A stretch of DNA of 64,000 nt from Humisphaera borealis (GCF_015169395.1 NZ_CP063458.1:3596001-3660000); one strand, 5' to 3'. Positions 18,680 through 28,525 are shown, counted from the first letter of the stretch. Numbers and translations are program-made. The notes: generated by a model not told the origin, from the sequence alone.

Positions 18680-19072
18680 TCAGGCGGCGCTGGGAAGGTT
18701 TTCGAACTCGACCGCCACCCGGTAGCCAAGGGCGGCCGGCTCGCAGCGGACGACCCGGCCTCGGGCGCCCCAGCCGGACTGAAGCCCGGACGGCGGAAAG
18801 GTGACGGCGATCAGCTCGCCGGGGAAAAGAGCCGTGTCACTGAGGGCCGACAGCCCACCGGCCGACACGTCTCGCACCGCCAAGGCCAGCATCGGCTGGC
18901 GACGGGCGGGAATGGAGTGATCCAGGCGTTTGCCGGAGATGGTGATGTGCATCTCACGGCGAGGGAAGACGCGTCGCTCGCGGGCCTGACGGGCCAGCTC
19001 GACCTCGTCATCGCGAACCAGCCGCATGATCGGTCTGTAAACATCCGCCGACTTCTGCTTGAGCGCGACCAT
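18680..19072 (-). CDS. PilZ-domain protein
   Basis: A 130-residue single-domain protein. The PilZ signature for cyclic di-GMP binding is present: R34-VFP-R38 (RxxxR) and D68-V-S70-AG-G73 (DxSxxG), spaced as usual, followed by beta strands ending 'GYRVAVEFENLPSAA'. Such proteins relay c-di-GMP levels to motility, polysaccharide or transcription machinery. No effector domain is fused and no partner gene is adjacent, so the output is unknown. The ATG at 19072 is chosen; the frame upstream to 19312 has no family features. Both binding motifs are intact, so it should bind the ligand. Confidence 0.88.
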   Translation of the reverse strand: MVALKQKSADVYRPIMRLVRDDEVELARQARERRVFPRREMHITISGKRLDHSIPARRQPMLALAVRDVSAGGLSALSDTALFPGELIAVTFPPSGLQSGWGARGRVVRCEPAALGYRVAVEFENLPSAA

Positions 19073-19625
19073 TCTTGCTCCCGTACGTGGACATGGGCGG
19101 TTTCGGATCGGCTTGGCTCCACGAAGAAGGCGCTGTTGCCCGTGCGGCCGACTTTGTGGATGCTCGCAGGTGTTGTCGACGTTGCCCGTCGTCGGACACC
19201 CGGGAAGCTCAAACTGCCGATCGTCGATCCCGTCCCGCGGCCGGCCCGTTGCCAACCGCTTTTTTCCGCTGCCCCATTTAGGGCACGCCCAAACCATCGG
19301 ACGACTTGACATGGGGGTTTACGGCGATTCGGTCGGGTTGAGTCGGTGGATCACGGTCGATCGGGGCAAGGGAAGACGGAGGTTACCGGAGGACTTGCTT
19401 ATCGGGCGGGGCTGTCAATACTGCCGCCGCCGCTGTTTCGGGCCGCCCCGGCAATTTGGCCCTACAGTCGATGCCAATTGACAACTTCCGACCCTTGGTT
19501 TGGCGTGAAGAAGACCTCATACTCCGGACGTTGCAATCGCGAAAGTATGTCCATACCTATGGTTATGGCCACTTGGAAGCACCGCGTTTTGATGTGAGTT
19601 CGGTTACCGCACGGATTGTCCCCCT
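19073..19625. other. Divergent intergenic region without a gene
   Basis: 553 bases between the PilZ gene and the cobA/hemD fusion. No supported open frame, no hairpin with a T-run, and no recognisable B12-box. A TTGACA hexamer lies near 19479 but has no convincing -10 partner. Confidence 0.5.
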
Positions 19626-21176
19626 ATGTCGCACCTTTCTCCTGGAATCGTCTATCTCGTCGGGGCTGGTCCTGGCGATGTCGGGCTTATCACCGTCCGC
19701 GGGCGCGACCTGCTCGAGCAGGCGGATGTCGTCGTCTACGACTATCTGTCCAACCCGCTGCTGCTCGGCCACGCGCCGCAGGCCCGGGCGATCTACGTGG
19801 GCAAGAAAGCGGCACAGCATTCCATGACGCAGGACGAGATCAACGCCCTGCTCGTCCGCGAAGGACTGGCCGGCCACAAAGTGGTGCGGCTGAAAGGGGG
19901 CGATCCGTTTGTCTTCGGGCGCGGCGGGGAAGAGTGCGAGGCGCTGCACAACGCCGGCGTGCCGTTCGAAGTGGTTCCCGGCATCACCGCCGCCATCGCC
20001 GCGCCGGCGTATGCGGGCATTCCGGTCACGCATCGCGACTTCAACTCCAGCTTCACCTTCATCACCGGCCACGAGAAGGAAGAACAATATAAGGAAGACG
20101 AAGCCCGCACCCGCGAAGGCGGCGCGGCGAGCGATGTCGATTGGCCGAGCCTGGCGAAGCTGCCTTGCCTGGCGTTTTACATGGGCGTGAAATCGCTGCC
20201 GCGGATTTGCCAGCGGCTGATCGAAAACGGCATGCCGCCGGACATGCCCGCGGCGACGATCCGCTGGGGCACCCATCCGAAACAGCGGACGGTCGTCGGC
20301 ACGATCGCCGACCTGCCGCAGAAGATCGCCGAGGCCAAGCTCGGCCCGCCGGCGATGACGATCATCGGCCGGGTGGTTTCGCTCCGCCCGGTCATGAACT
20401 GGTTCGAGAGCCGTCCGCTTTTCGGGCAGACGGTGGTCGTCACGCGGACGCGGCAGCAGGCGAGCGATCTTTCGAAGCAACTGTCGGCGCTGGGCGCGAA
20501 CGTGCTGGAAGCGCCGACGATCGAACTCGCTCCGCCGGCCGACCTGATTCCTGTGGACGCGGCCCTGAAGTCGATCGGCACGTACGACTGGACGGTGTTC
20601 ACCAGCGCCAATGGCGTGCGATATGTGAAGCAGCGACTGCTAGAGATCGGCCTGGACGCCCGCGCGTTCGGCAGATCGAAGCTTGCCGCGATCGGCGACG
20701 CGACGGCGGCAGCGATTCGGGAAGAGCTGTCACTGAAGGTCGATCTGTGTCCGCAGGCGTTCGTCGCCGAGGCGCTGGCCGACGCGCTGCGCGACGCCAA
20801 TGAAGTAAAGGGTAAACGCCACCTGCTGCTGCGGGCCGACATCGCCCGGCCGGTGTTGCGGCAACGGCTGTCGGCGGACGGGTCGCTGGAAGTCAGCGAC
20901 GTCGCCGTCTACGAAACCCGACCCGCCGCCGCCCTGCCGCCGACGCTCATCGACGCGCTCGCCGCCGGCGATGTGCAGTGGGTGACCTTCACCAGCAGCA
21001 GCACGGCGAAGAACTTCGTGGCGTTACTGGGCGATGACTACAAGGCAAAGCTGGCCGGCGTGAAGATCGCCAGCATCGGCCCGATCACGACCGCAACACT
21101 GAAAGACCTCGGACTGGAACCGACGGTGCAGGCGGAGACGTTTAACTTGCAGGGGCTGCTATCGGCCCTCAAGTAG
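19626..21176 (+). CDS. cobA/hemD: Uroporphyrinogen-III C-methyltransferase / uroporphyrinogen-III synthase fusion
   Basis: A 516-residue bifunctional enzyme. Residues 1 to about 255 are a SUMT-type SAM methyltransferase: VYLVGAGPGDVGLITVRG, DVVVYDYL, VRLKGGDPFVFGRGGEE, VVPGITAAIAAPAYAGIPVTHR. Residues about 265-516 are HemD: VVVTRTRQQASDLS near the start, DWTVFTSANGV, and VTFTSSSTAKNF. HemD closes the tetrapyrrole ring to uroporphyrinogen III; SUMT methylates C2 and C7 to precorrin-2, towards sirohaem or cobalamin. The fusion is known in several bacterial groups. The HemD part has a conserved fold but low sequence identity. An insertion of charged residues (KEEQYKEDEARTREGG) lies inside the SUMT part. 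The TAG stop lies in a palindrome. Confidence 0.95.
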   Translation: MSHLSPGIVYLVGAGPGDVGLITVRGRDLLEQADVVVYDYLSNPLLLGHAPQARAIYVGKKAAQHSMTQDEINALLVREGLAGHKVVRLKGGDPFVFGRGGEECEALHNAGVPFEVVPGITAAIAAPAYAGIPVTHRDFNSSFTFITGHEKEEQYKEDEARTREGGAASDVDWPSLAKLPCLAFYMGVKSLPRICQRLIENGMPPDMPAATIRWGTHPKQRTVVGTIADLPQKIAEAKLGPPAMTIIGRVVSLRPVMNWFESRPLFGQTVVVTRTRQQASDLSKQLSALGANVLEAPTIELAPPADLIPVDAALKSIGTYDWTVFTSANGVRYVKQRLLEIGLDARAFGRSKLAAIGDATAAAIREELSLKVDLCPQAFVAEALADALRDANEVKGKRHLLLRADIARPVLRQRLSADGSLEVSDVAVYETRPAAALPPTLIDALAAGDVQWVTFTSSSTAKNFVALLGDDYKAKLAGVKIASIGPITTATLKDLGLEPTVQAETFNLQGLLSALK

Positions 21177-21270
21177 GGCGGGCACTGCCCGCCGAAGAGA
21201 CCGTTCCATGACCTTCGGCAAGGAGGAATGGTGGTGCCGGGCATGCCTTCCGGCGGACAGTGCCCGCCCT
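21173..21270. repeat. GTAGGG-family palindromic repeat
   Basis: Arms 21175-21198 and 21247-21270 are inverted with few mismatches (AGGGCGGGCACTG at the left end). The left arm is itself a hairpin (GGCGGGCACTGCCCGCC). It begins GTAGGG, where TAG (21174-21176) is the stop codon of cobA/hemD. Confidence 0.82.
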
Positions 21271-21279
21271 GCACGCGCT

Positions 21280-22185
21280 CTACGCTGCGAAGACTTCGCT
21301 GGCGTAAACAAGACCCTGTCGGTGCGCGTCGATCGCGGACATCGTCGCCGGCGAGCCTTTTTCGATCGCCTGCTCCAGCACCAGGTGAGGGCTGACGTCC
21401 ATCGACTTGAGCGTCGCGTGCAGTCGCTTGTAATCGATATCCCCGGGGCCGAACGCCTCGGACCAGATGCCGTTCTTTGACTGACGGATGTGCAGTTCCA
21501 CCACGCGTTTGCCATAGAGCTTGACGGCATCGAACAGCGCGACCTGCGAGTTACCCGAACCACGGTAAATCCAATGCGCATCGAGACAGAACTTGACCAA
21601 CTCCGGATCGGTGCCGGCGAGCATGTGGTGAAACTCGCGGGCGGCGTTTCGCAGCTCGATGTCGTGGTTGTGATACGCGAGCACCATGCCACGCTCGCGC
21701 AGTGCCGTGCCGAGCTTGTCGAGGGACTTGGCCTGATGGATCAGTTGATCGTCGGACTTGTTTTCCGGCCCGCCCCAGCGAATCGGCGCGGGATTGGTGA
21801 CGATGATGCGGCACCCATGAGGCTTGGCGGCGTCGGCGATCGCGAGCGCTTCGCGAATGCTGGCGTCGCTTTGCGCCGGGTCGTTCAGGGTGCTGTTGAC
21901 GTAAAGCGAACGCAACGCCAGCTTGCTGGACGCCATCAACGCCGCCAGGTTTGTCGGCGCGCCGGTCGATTCGATGCCTTCGAACCCCGCCTTGGCGACG
22001 TCCGCCCAGAGGTCGGCCGAAGCACCGTCGAAGGGCTTGCCGTCGCGCTTGGCGAACGTGCTCCAGGGGTAGAGGTTGGTCGCGAAATGTGCCGCAGGCG
22101 CCCGCACCGCAGCCGATGCCAGCCGGGACGACGCAGGCGCGGCCAGCAGTACGGCGGACAGGGCAAGAAAGTTGCGACGATTCAT
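21280..22185 (-). CDS. Sugar phosphate isomerase/epimerase-type TIM barrel, exported
   Basis: A 301-residue AP endonuclease family 2 (xylose isomerase-like) protein. The ATG at 22185 yields a twin-Arg-like leader, MNRRNFLALSAVLLAAPASSRLASA. The barrel shows WADVAKAGFEGIES, RSLYVNSTLND, GMVLAYHNHDIEL and VKFCLDAHWIYRGSG, with the usual His/Asp/Glu metal residues. Planctomycetes hold many exported copies of this family with unknown sugars or inositols as substrates. It is transcribed towards cobA/hemD and separated from the GH13 gene by about 200 bases. The substrate is not inferable. Confidence 0.88.
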   Translation of the reverse strand: MNRRNFLALSAVLLAAPASSRLASAAVRAPAAHFATNLYPWSTFAKRDGKPFDGASADLWADVAKAGFEGIESTGAPTNLAALMASSKLALRSLYVNSTLNDPAQSDASIREALAIADAAKPHGCRIIVTNPAPIRWGGPENKSDDQLIHQAKSLDKLGTALRERGMVLAYHNHDIELRNAAREFHHMLAGTDPELVKFCLDAHWIYRGSGNSQVALFDAVKLYGKRVVELHIRQSKNGIWSEAFGPGDIDYKRLHATLKSMDVSPHLVLEQAIEKGSPATMSAIDAHRQGLVYASEVFAA

Positions 22186-22349
22186 GGGGTGTCCCGAAGC
22201 TGCAACAAGCCTGATGGGCAACCACGCCGGCGACAAACGCCGACGCTCGATCCCGGGAACGCGGACGTCCAGCTTAACACGAACCATGCTACCAGCGGAG
22301 CCGGGACTTCGCGTTTCCACGACGCCCGACGTCCGGCCCCTCGCCCCAT

Positions 22350-22378
22350 CCCTCTCCCCCGCGTACGGGGGAGAGGGG
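22350..22378. repeat. Short CCCTCTCCC palindrome
   Basis: Near-perfect palindrome: CCCTCTCCCCCG, centre CGTA, CGGGGGAGAGGG. It sits just beyond the stop of the GH13 gene (minus strand) and could be a stem, but no T-run follows on either strand. Confidence 0.7.
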
Positions 22379-22383
22379 GCAGA

Positions 22384-24114
22384 TTACTTCTTGAAGTACA
22401 CCTTCACTTCGCTCTCGGCGAGGGTGTCTTTCAGGACGCCGCCTTCGACTTTGACGTCGAAGTCATGGACGTGTTCGTGCCAGTCGCCGTCTTCGAGGCC
22501 GCAACCGCCGATGACGACTTCGCCGGCGTGGGTGTCGCGCAGGTTGATGACGACGAGGATCACGTTGCCGGCTTCGTTCCAGCGCTTGTACGCCAGCAGT
22601 TGCCGCTCCTGATCCTTCAGCACGACTTCCATGTTGTCGGTCATCATGCCGGGATGATTGCGACGGAGCTTGACCAGGCCGGCGGTATACCGGAGCAGGT
22701 CGGCGTTGTTCTCGTTCTGCAGGAGCGTCCAGTCGAGCGGGCGCGGGTCGAGGCTCTTCTCGTTGGACTGCCCGAACTCCTGGCCCATAAAGAGCATCGG
22801 CAAGCCCGGGATCGTCAGCAGGATTCCGGCCGCGAGCTTCATGCGACGAAACGCGGCGGCATCGAAGATCTTGCCCTGCTCGCCGATGATGCGCATGAGA
22901 CGCACCTGGTCGTGCGAACTGGCGTAGTTGACGGTGCGCGATCCGCTGCCGTAGCCGTTTGTCTTAGGGTCGATCTTGCGGGCGAGTTCCTCGACGTCGA
23001 ACGGCTTTGCGCCGTCGCGCTCGATGCCGGCGGCGTTGGCCTGCAGCACCTTGGCGAGCGACTCGTGCCACGCCGCGTGCATCGGCCCGCCGTTGGGGTA
23101 GCCGGTGATCGCCGGGTCCTCGGCGATGTGCTCGCAGATGTTGATGAAGTGCTTCAGGCCGCCGACTTCCTTCAGGCCGGTCTCGGCGAGTTCGCGCATG
23201 ACGTCGAAATGGGCGATCGCGCGGGTGGCATCGAAGCGGATGCCGTCGATGTGGAACCACTGCACCATGCGCCGGATCGACTCGAGCGCGTACTTGCGTG
23301 CGGGGAACAACTCCAGGTGCGGGTCCCAGTGCATGTAGTTGTACTTGGGGCCCCAGTCCATCTCCGGCGGATCGGGGTTCGGATGGTAGAACCAGTACTG
23401 GTAATCAATCTTGGCGAGCGGACAGTCGGCGTCGGCGTGGTTATAGACGCCGTCCATCACGACGCGCATGCCACGGGCGTGACATTCGTCGATGAACTTG
23501 CAGAAGTCGGCCGCCGAGCCGTAGGTGTTTTCGATCGCGAACAGGCTGCGGAGGTTGTAGCCCCAGCTTTTACCCGGGAATTCCTTGACGGGCATCAGTT
23601 CGACGCAGTTGATGCCGAGATCGACCAGGTGGTCGAGCTTTTCGATCGCGTCGAGAAACTTGCCCTTCTCCCACTTGTCGCCGACCTTCTTGCCCAGGTT
23701 GCGGGTGAAGTCGCCGATGTGCATCTCGTAGATGACAAGCTGGTCGTTGGGCGGAAGCGGAACGTCGTCGTGCTGCCACACATACTCGAACTCATTACGG
23801 CGACCGTCTTTGACGTGCAGGATCGAGTTCTCCTGGCCGTCGTCGGTGACGCTGATGCAGTAGGGGTCGAAGACATCAAGGTCCTGACCGACCGCGAAAT
23901 AGCTGTTGGACTTGACGCGGAACTTGTAGCGGTAGTCGCCGTCTTCAAGCGCGATCCGATGCCGCCACCAGCCGTACTTGTCCTTGGCGAGCGGGATGGG
24001 CTTGAAGTCGTTCCAACTCCCCAGGAGAGAGCAGGATTCGTTGTAGGGAGCGAAGAGACCGAGTTCGATACCGTCCTCGGCGGGACGGGAAGTGGGGTTT
24101 GCCTTGCGGGCCAT
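22384..24114 (-). CDS. GH13 alpha-glucan enzyme with CBM48 (branching-enzyme-like)
   Basis: A 576-residue protein. Residues about 12-105 form a CBM48/E-set domain (FAPYNESCSLLGSWNDFKP); the GH13 barrel starts near LVIYEMHIGDFTRN. Catalytic candidates are the nucleophile Asp in GIRFDATRAIAHF, the acid Glu in NICEHIAED, and the stabilising Asp in YASSHDQVR. The C-terminal domain follows 'GLPMLFMGQEFGQ', typical of branching and trehalohydrolase-type enzymes. It is shorter than usual GlgB (about 630-730 residues). It likely makes or trims alpha-1,6 branches in glycogen in the cytoplasm; no signal peptide is seen. The exact GH13 subfamily is uncertain. The gene stands alone. Confidence 0.88.
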   Translation of the reverse strand: MARKANPTSRPAEDGIELGLFAPYNESCSLLGSWNDFKPIPLAKDKYGWWRHRIALEDGDYRYKFRVKSNSYFAVGQDLDVFDPYCISVTDDGQENSILHVKDGRRNEFEYVWQHDDVPLPPNDQLVIYEMHIGDFTRNLGKKVGDKWEKGKFLDAIEKLDHLVDLGINCVELMPVKEFPGKSWGYNLRSLFAIENTYGSAADFCKFIDECHARGMRVVMDGVYNHADADCPLAKIDYQYWFYHPNPDPPEMDWGPKYNYMHWDPHLELFPARKYALESIRRMVQWFHIDGIRFDATRAIAHFDVMRELAETGLKEVGGLKHFINICEHIAEDPAITGYPNGGPMHAAWHESLAKVLQANAAGIERDGAKPFDVEELARKIDPKTNGYGSGSRTVNYASSHDQVRLMRIIGEQGKIFDAAAFRRMKLAAGILLTIPGLPMLFMGQEFGQSNEKSLDPRPLDWTLLQNENNADLLRYTAGLVKLRRNHPGMMTDNMEVVLKDQERQLLAYKRWNEAGNVILVVINLRDTHAGEVVIGGCGLEDGDWHEHVHDFDVKVEGGVLKDTLAESEVKVYFKK

Positions 24115-24284
24115 AGATAAGACTCCGCTGGGGAGGGTCGGATGCTTCAAAGTGAAGCGTCCCCAGCGGTGGCATCATTGGAGTGGCGTTCTGATGGAAG
24201 AATGAGACGGGGATGAAATCAGATTTAAGCAGTCTTCTCTTCCGACCCTTCGGACGACGCGATTGAACGCGACGGTGAAACGAG

Positions 24285-24320
24285 TCGCCCCGGAATCGAC
24301 GGGGTGTCGTTCCGGGGCGA
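24285..24320 (-). terminator. Hairpin after the small PEP-CTERM gene
   Basis: Perfect 11-base arms TCGCCCCGGAA (24285-24295) and TTCCGGGGCGA (24310-24320), 50 bases past the stop of the minus-strand gene. The following T-run on the minus strand is weak (CTCGTTTC). Confidence 0.6.
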
Positions 24321-24370
24321 GCTTAACTTCGATGAGCTGCTATCCGAAGTCGTTGTCGAACGATGAACGC

Positions 24371-25120
24371 TCAGGCGAGCGTGCGGCTGCGGCGGCGAAG
24401 CAAAAGGCCAACCACGAGCGACGCCGTGACGGCGAGCGTGCCCGGTTCGGGAACCGGAGTGGTCGCCGGGATGACACTGACGGCCGCTTCAACGTTGCCG
24501 GGACCGGTCCACTGCAGGCCGCTGGCGGCGCTGGTGTCCTGGAGCAGGTTGAAGAAGTTACCCGAGGTGACGCGTGCCGTGATGGAGCCGGTGCCGCCGG
24601 AGTAGGAACCGTCGGCAAGAAGCACGGGATTGGCGAAGGTGGAGGTGGTGCCGCCAATGGGGGCGTAGCTCCCTGCGGCGCGCCCCACGCCCAGGACGAC
24701 GAAGGCATCCTGGGCCGGATCGTTGCCGCCGGCGTAAGCCGTCTTCTGACCCGCGGCCAGACCGGCCACAGAGCCACCGGCCAAAGTACCGTTGCTGGGG
24801 AACTGAACGAAGCCGTAGCTCGAAAGGAAGTCGTTGGTATCGAGAAGACCCGTCGGCATGCGGCGCGCCCGCGTTGTGATGGACGTGCCGCCGTTACCTA
24901 GGATATCGATCGAGAAGCTCGAGATGCCCGCGACCTGACCACCCAGGGCACCCGCGATGGAGTTCGGGTTGCTGATCGTTCCGAACACGGCATAAGTGCC
25001 GGCGGAGGCAGACGTCGGGTTGACGACGACCGAGAGCGTTACGTCAGCGGCACGCGCCACATTCGACCCGACCAGCGACGCGCCGAGCGCGACGGCAAAC
25101 AAAACGGTCAACTTACGCAT
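24371..25120 (-). CDS. PEP-CTERM sorting-domain protein
   Basis: A 249-residue exported protein. The ATG at 25120 gives a signal peptide ending near NVARA-ADV. The middle is beta-rich with many Ser/Thr/Gly. The C-terminus is a classic PEP-CTERM tail: VPEPGTLAVTASLVVGLLL followed by RRRSR, i.e. motif, membrane helix, basic end. Such proteins are cut and anchored or released by an exosortase as part of the extracellular matrix. No exosortase is present in the window. It lies downstream of and on the same strand as the large dockerin-like PEP-CTERM gene. Its own ligand is unknown. Confidence 0.88.
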   Translation of the reverse strand: MRKLTVLFAVALGASLVGSNVARAADVTLSVVVNPTSASAGTYAVFGTISNPNSIAGALGGQVAGISSFSIDILGNGGTSITTRARRMPTGLLDTNDFLSSYGFVQFPSNGTLAGGSVAGLAAGQKTAYAGGNDPAQDAFVVLGVGRAAGSYAPIGGTTSTFANPVLLADGSYSGGTGSITARVTSGNFFNLLQDTSAASGLQWTGPGNVEAAVSVIPATTPVPEPGTLAVTASLVVGLLLRRRSRTLA

Positions 25121-25225
25121 AAATCCCACTCCAGTAGGTAGAAACTTGCAATGCTTACGTAGCCCAGCCAGAGAAATCACCGGCAGGCCGAGGCCGGGAA
25201 CCGGCCCGCCGGTGACTGATCTCAG

Positions 25226-28200
25226 TTAGCGACGACGACGGCGACCCAGCAGCCCGAGGCCGGCGATACCGGCGACACACAGCGAGGTCGGCTCGGGAAC
25301 CGCGGCCGCTTCGAATGCCTGCATGTAGGCCCACTGGTCGGGCGTGAATCCGACCGCGCCGGCACCGATGTTCTGGCCGAACTTCGCTTCCAAAAGCTGG
25401 TAGTCGGTGAAGTTCACCAGCCCGTTAGAATCGAAGTCGCCTTCGAGCCACTTGCCGGCCTGACCGAACTTGGCTTCCAGCCGCTGGAAGTCGGAGAAGT
25501 CAACCTTGCCGTCGAAGTTGGCGTCGCCGTCGAGCAGACCGGCGTTGCCAAGGGCATCGCGAACAAGCTTGAAGTCGCCGGTGTTGGTGATGTCGCCGGT
25601 GTCGTTCAGCTCGACGTCCACCAGGCTGATGGGGACGCGGTTGATCAGGTCGTTTGACGAAGACTTCGGATCGAGCGGGTTACCGAAGTCGTCGACGAAC
25701 GCGGTGAGCTGGCCGGTCGCCGAAACCCTGGCGACGGCGTCGAGCTGGTTGTCGAGGTTGCGGTAGTCCTTGGTGACGAAGTTGTCGACGAGCTGGGCAT
25801 CCAGCTTGCTGACCTTGCCGTCGCGGTTGACGTCGAACTTGTTGAACGCGTTGGTGCCGTTGGCGTCGTCGAAGGTGTAGGTCTGAACGAGCGTGGGGCC
25901 GGAACCGGTGGTGCTGAGCACCGTCGAGCCGCCCGGCGCCGCGGTGCCGGTGGGAGTCGTCACCTTCGCGATGGCCTGCTGCTTCTGGAGAGTGCTCGCC
26001 GCAAGACCGCCGCTATTGAGCTGGTCCAGGGCGGCGTTCTTACGGAGCACGCCGCTGCGGACCTTGTCGCCGAAGGCAGCCGCTCCACCGCTGAGGGTGG
26101 TCGAGGATGTGTTATCGGCCAGCGCCGTGCCGCGGGCCATGCGGCGCAGGTCTTCGCCGTCGAAGTCGCCGTCGGAATCGAAGTCGCCCATGACGATCAG
26201 GTCGCCCTTCGACGCTGTGAAGCCCAGGGCGGCGGGTGTCGTCTGAAGGTTGACGCCGGCAGACCCGTCCAGAAGCGTGCCGTTGTTGGCGTTCAATGTC
26301 GTGCCGGTCGAGAACATTGAGTTCCCGAGGCCGCTGGCTCCCAGGGCGCTCTGAGCCAGGCGGGCGTGATTCAGATCGCTGAAGTCGCGAACGCCGCTGG
26401 AATTGACGGCTGTCTTGTTGAAGTCGCCGAAAAGGTAGTTGTTCGAAGTAATCGCGATCTGACCGGTGCCCGTTCGCGAACCATAGAAGCTCGAGCTACC
26501 GGCGGTCACCGTTGAAGGCTTGTTGGTGCCGTTGCCGGTATCGACATCAACCTGCTTACCCAGCGCGCCAGTGATGTTGCCGCCTACAGCAAACCTCGAC
26601 GTCAGATTGGCATCGCCGAGGAACGCTGTCGTGAGCGCCTCTTGCTGGGGCGTCTGGCTGTTCACGGTCACGGCACCGCCGTCAACATCCTTCTCTGCCC
26701 GCATGAGCTGCGGGATGATGAAGCTGGTGCGGATCAACTGGTCGGCAGGCGTTTCATCGGTTGACTGCGGGAACTGAGCCACCGAGTTGGTGATATTGTC
26801 GCGGAAGTCGCGAACGTCGTTGCCGCTGTTGTCACCCAGGATGCCCGTCTCGGCATCGGTCCGCGCCGACCAGGTAGCCACGGAGTCGCCAGTGAAGGAT
26901 GCGCCGGGCTTCTTCACCGTGACATACGTCTGATTCTGAAACAGGGGATACGTGCCGTTGACGATGTTTTCGGCACCGGCCCGCACGAAGGTCGGGCTCG
27001 CGACCGAATCGTCGACGTTCGCAATATCCAGCCCGCGAAGCGGAGCGTTTGAACCATTGTTTGTCGAGCCGATCGCGTCCGAGATGCTCAGGTGGCCGAG
27101 CGACATACGGCTGTTCTGAATCGTCGGACGCAGGGCGCTTCCGCCGGACAGCTTTCCGGAGAACTTGATGCCAGGGCCAATCAGGTTTTCTGCCGAGCTC
27201 GTGGACCCATTGTTACCGTTGTCCAGCTCGCCCATTGCAAAGGACGGGTCCAAGCCAAGGTTCAATGCCGCCACGTTACGGGTGCCGGAGTTGGCGTCAC
27301 GGGTTGCGACGTTGAAGTCGGCACCGTTCTTGAGCCGCCCGACAGCCTGGAGCCATTGACCATCGGTTCGATTGATGCGTTCGAGCCCGGTACCCGGGTT
27401 AGCCGCGATAAGCGTCGCCGTGATGGCAATGGTGGTGTTATGCAGATTGCCGACGCCTGCAGTGTTCCAAGGCCCGGCAGTGTGGTTTGCGGCACCATCG
27501 ACATTGAGGGGGCTGTTGCTCGACGGGCCGGTGCGCAAGTTGCGCATCGACGTCGTCATGTTCAGCTCCTCCTGATCCTCCAGCGCCTGCCGCGCGCCGG
27601 CGATACCTACGCCGCTGATCTTCAGAGCGTTTGAGCCCAACGCAGGATTGCCTTTGCCGAAGCCGTCCATGCCCGGGGCCTTGCTGAACGCTCCGTTGGC
27701 GCCGCTCTTCGAGAAGCCCTGCCGGGCATTCACGTCCGAGATCGCCATTTGAATGGCGTTCTGGCCGCCATTGGGATTCACACCAATGCCGTCGCGGTTA
27801 TCGAAGACCGCCAAACCGCTCGTCGCACCGGCAGTGGCATAGAACTCGTTGAGAACGTGGCCATTGGTCGCCGTGGCCGACTGCGGACGATTGACGGCAG
27901 AAGCCGCACTCCACTGCGTGGTATTGATCCAGACCGGCGTAAATCCGGTTCCGCTGGGGTTGCGATTGGTCGCAGTGACGCTGCCGAGCACGCCGATCTG
28001 ATCGTTGACAAGTTCCAGAATACCTTCGACCGAACCCTGCTCATGCCATTCGAAACGGATTGCACTGTGCTGCTGGATGGGCTGAGCAGTTTGCGGCCAA
28101 GGACCGTTGATTTCCGGATTGCCCGTCCCGGTCTTATAGAAATCGCCCTGGGTGAAGTTGGGGCTGGCGAGCTGGAACTGCGTGCCAACCTGGTCGTCCA

Positions 28201-28525
28201 CGGAGTAGAGCACCGGGGCGCGGGTCTGGAGGTGAACGGGAGCGGCCGGATTCACGATCGCGCCATTGTTAAACGACAGTGGCGACCCCGGCGTCAGGAA
28301 CGTGATGCCCGACGACACGGTAAAGTTTCTCATCGCGGTCGATCCGCTCAACGAGATGGTCACCGCCGGGTTGTGGGAGCCGCCGGAGTCGTTCATGCCG
28401 GGGAACGTCGCTACCGGCGTCTTGGAGTTGGTCGAGCTACCGGCCCTAACCCAGGACGGCATGACGGCGATCGCCGCCAGCGCCGCTGCGACAACAACAC
28501 GATTGCATTTTCCCTGATCAGCCAC
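25226..28525 (-). CDS. Large dockerin-like PEP-CTERM protein
   Basis: A 1099-residue exported protein. It starts at a GTG (28525) with a strong ribosome site, GGAGAGGAG, and has a signal peptide ending near WVRAG. Residues about 50-130 contain a SLSGSTAMRNFTVSSGITF segment reminiscent of phosphate-binding periplasmic proteins (tentative). Near residues 820-850 and 960-1075 are calcium-loop EF-hand/dockerin-like units such as MGDFDSDGDFDGEDL, DVNRDGKVSKLDAQL, DGDANFDGKVDFSDF and GDFDSNGLVNFTDY. The end is VPEPTSLCVAGIAGLGLLGRRRRR, a PEP-CTERM tail. It shares its strand with the pseudopilin upstream and the small PEP-CTERM gene downstream. Likely surface adhesin or substrate-binding protein. 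Confidence 0.87.
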   Translation of the reverse strand: MADQGKCNRVVVAAALAAIAVMPSWVRAGSSTNSKTPVATFPGMNDSGGSHNPAVTISLSGSTAMRNFTVSSGITFLTPGSPLSFNNGAIVNPAAPVHLQTRAPVLYSVDDQVGTQFQLASPNFTQGDFYKTGTGNPEINGPWPQTAQPIQQHSAIRFEWHEQGSVEGILELVNDQIGVLGSVTATNRNPSGTGFTPVWINTTQWSAASAVNRPQSATATNGHVLNEFYATAGATSGLAVFDNRDGIGVNPNGGQNAIQMAISDVNARQGFSKSGANGAFSKAPGMDGFGKGNPALGSNALKISGVGIAGARQALEDQEELNMTTSMRNLRTGPSSNSPLNVDGAANHTAGPWNTAGVGNLHNTTIAITATLIAANPGTGLERINRTDGQWLQAVGRLKNGADFNVATRDANSGTRNVAALNLGLDPSFAMGELDNGNNGSTSSAENLIGPGIKFSGKLSGGSALRPTIQNSRMSLGHLSISDAIGSTNNGSNAPLRGLDIANVDDSVASPTFVRAGAENIVNGTYPLFQNQTYVTVKKPGASFTGDSVATWSARTDAETGILGDNSGNDVRDFRDNITNSVAQFPQSTDETPADQLIRTSFIIPQLMRAEKDVDGGAVTVNSQTPQQEALTTAFLGDANLTSRFAVGGNITGALGKQVDVDTGNGTNKPSTVTAGSSSFYGSRTGTGQIAITSNNYLFGDFNKTAVNSSGVRDFSDLNHARLAQSALGASGLGNSMFSTGTTLNANNGTLLDGSAGVNLQTTPAALGFTASKGDLIVMGDFDSDGDFDGEDLRRMARGTALADNTSSTTLSGGAAAFGDKVRSGVLRKNAALDQLNSGGLAASTLQKQQAIAKVTTPTGTAAPGGSTVLSTTGSGPTLVQTYTFDDANGTNAFNKFDVNRDGKVSKLDAQLVDNFVTKDYRNLDNQLDAVARVSATGQLTAFVDDFGNPLDPKSSSNDLINRVPISLVDVELNDTGDITNTGDFKLVRDALGNAGLLDGDANFDGKVDFSDFQRLEAKFGQAGKWLEGDFDSNGLVNFTDYQLLEAKFGQNIGAGAVGFTPDQWAYMQAFEAAAVPEPTSLCVAGIAGLGLLGRRRRR

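Noticed and set aside
19310-19625. Possible cobalamin riboswitch upstream of cobA/hemD
   Set aside because: No recognisable B12-box and no terminator or sequestering hairpin before the start.
21490-24120. Long plus-strand frame opposite the TIM-barrel and GH13 genes
   Set aside because: It runs across two real minus-strand genes and their gap; composition is that of a shadow frame.
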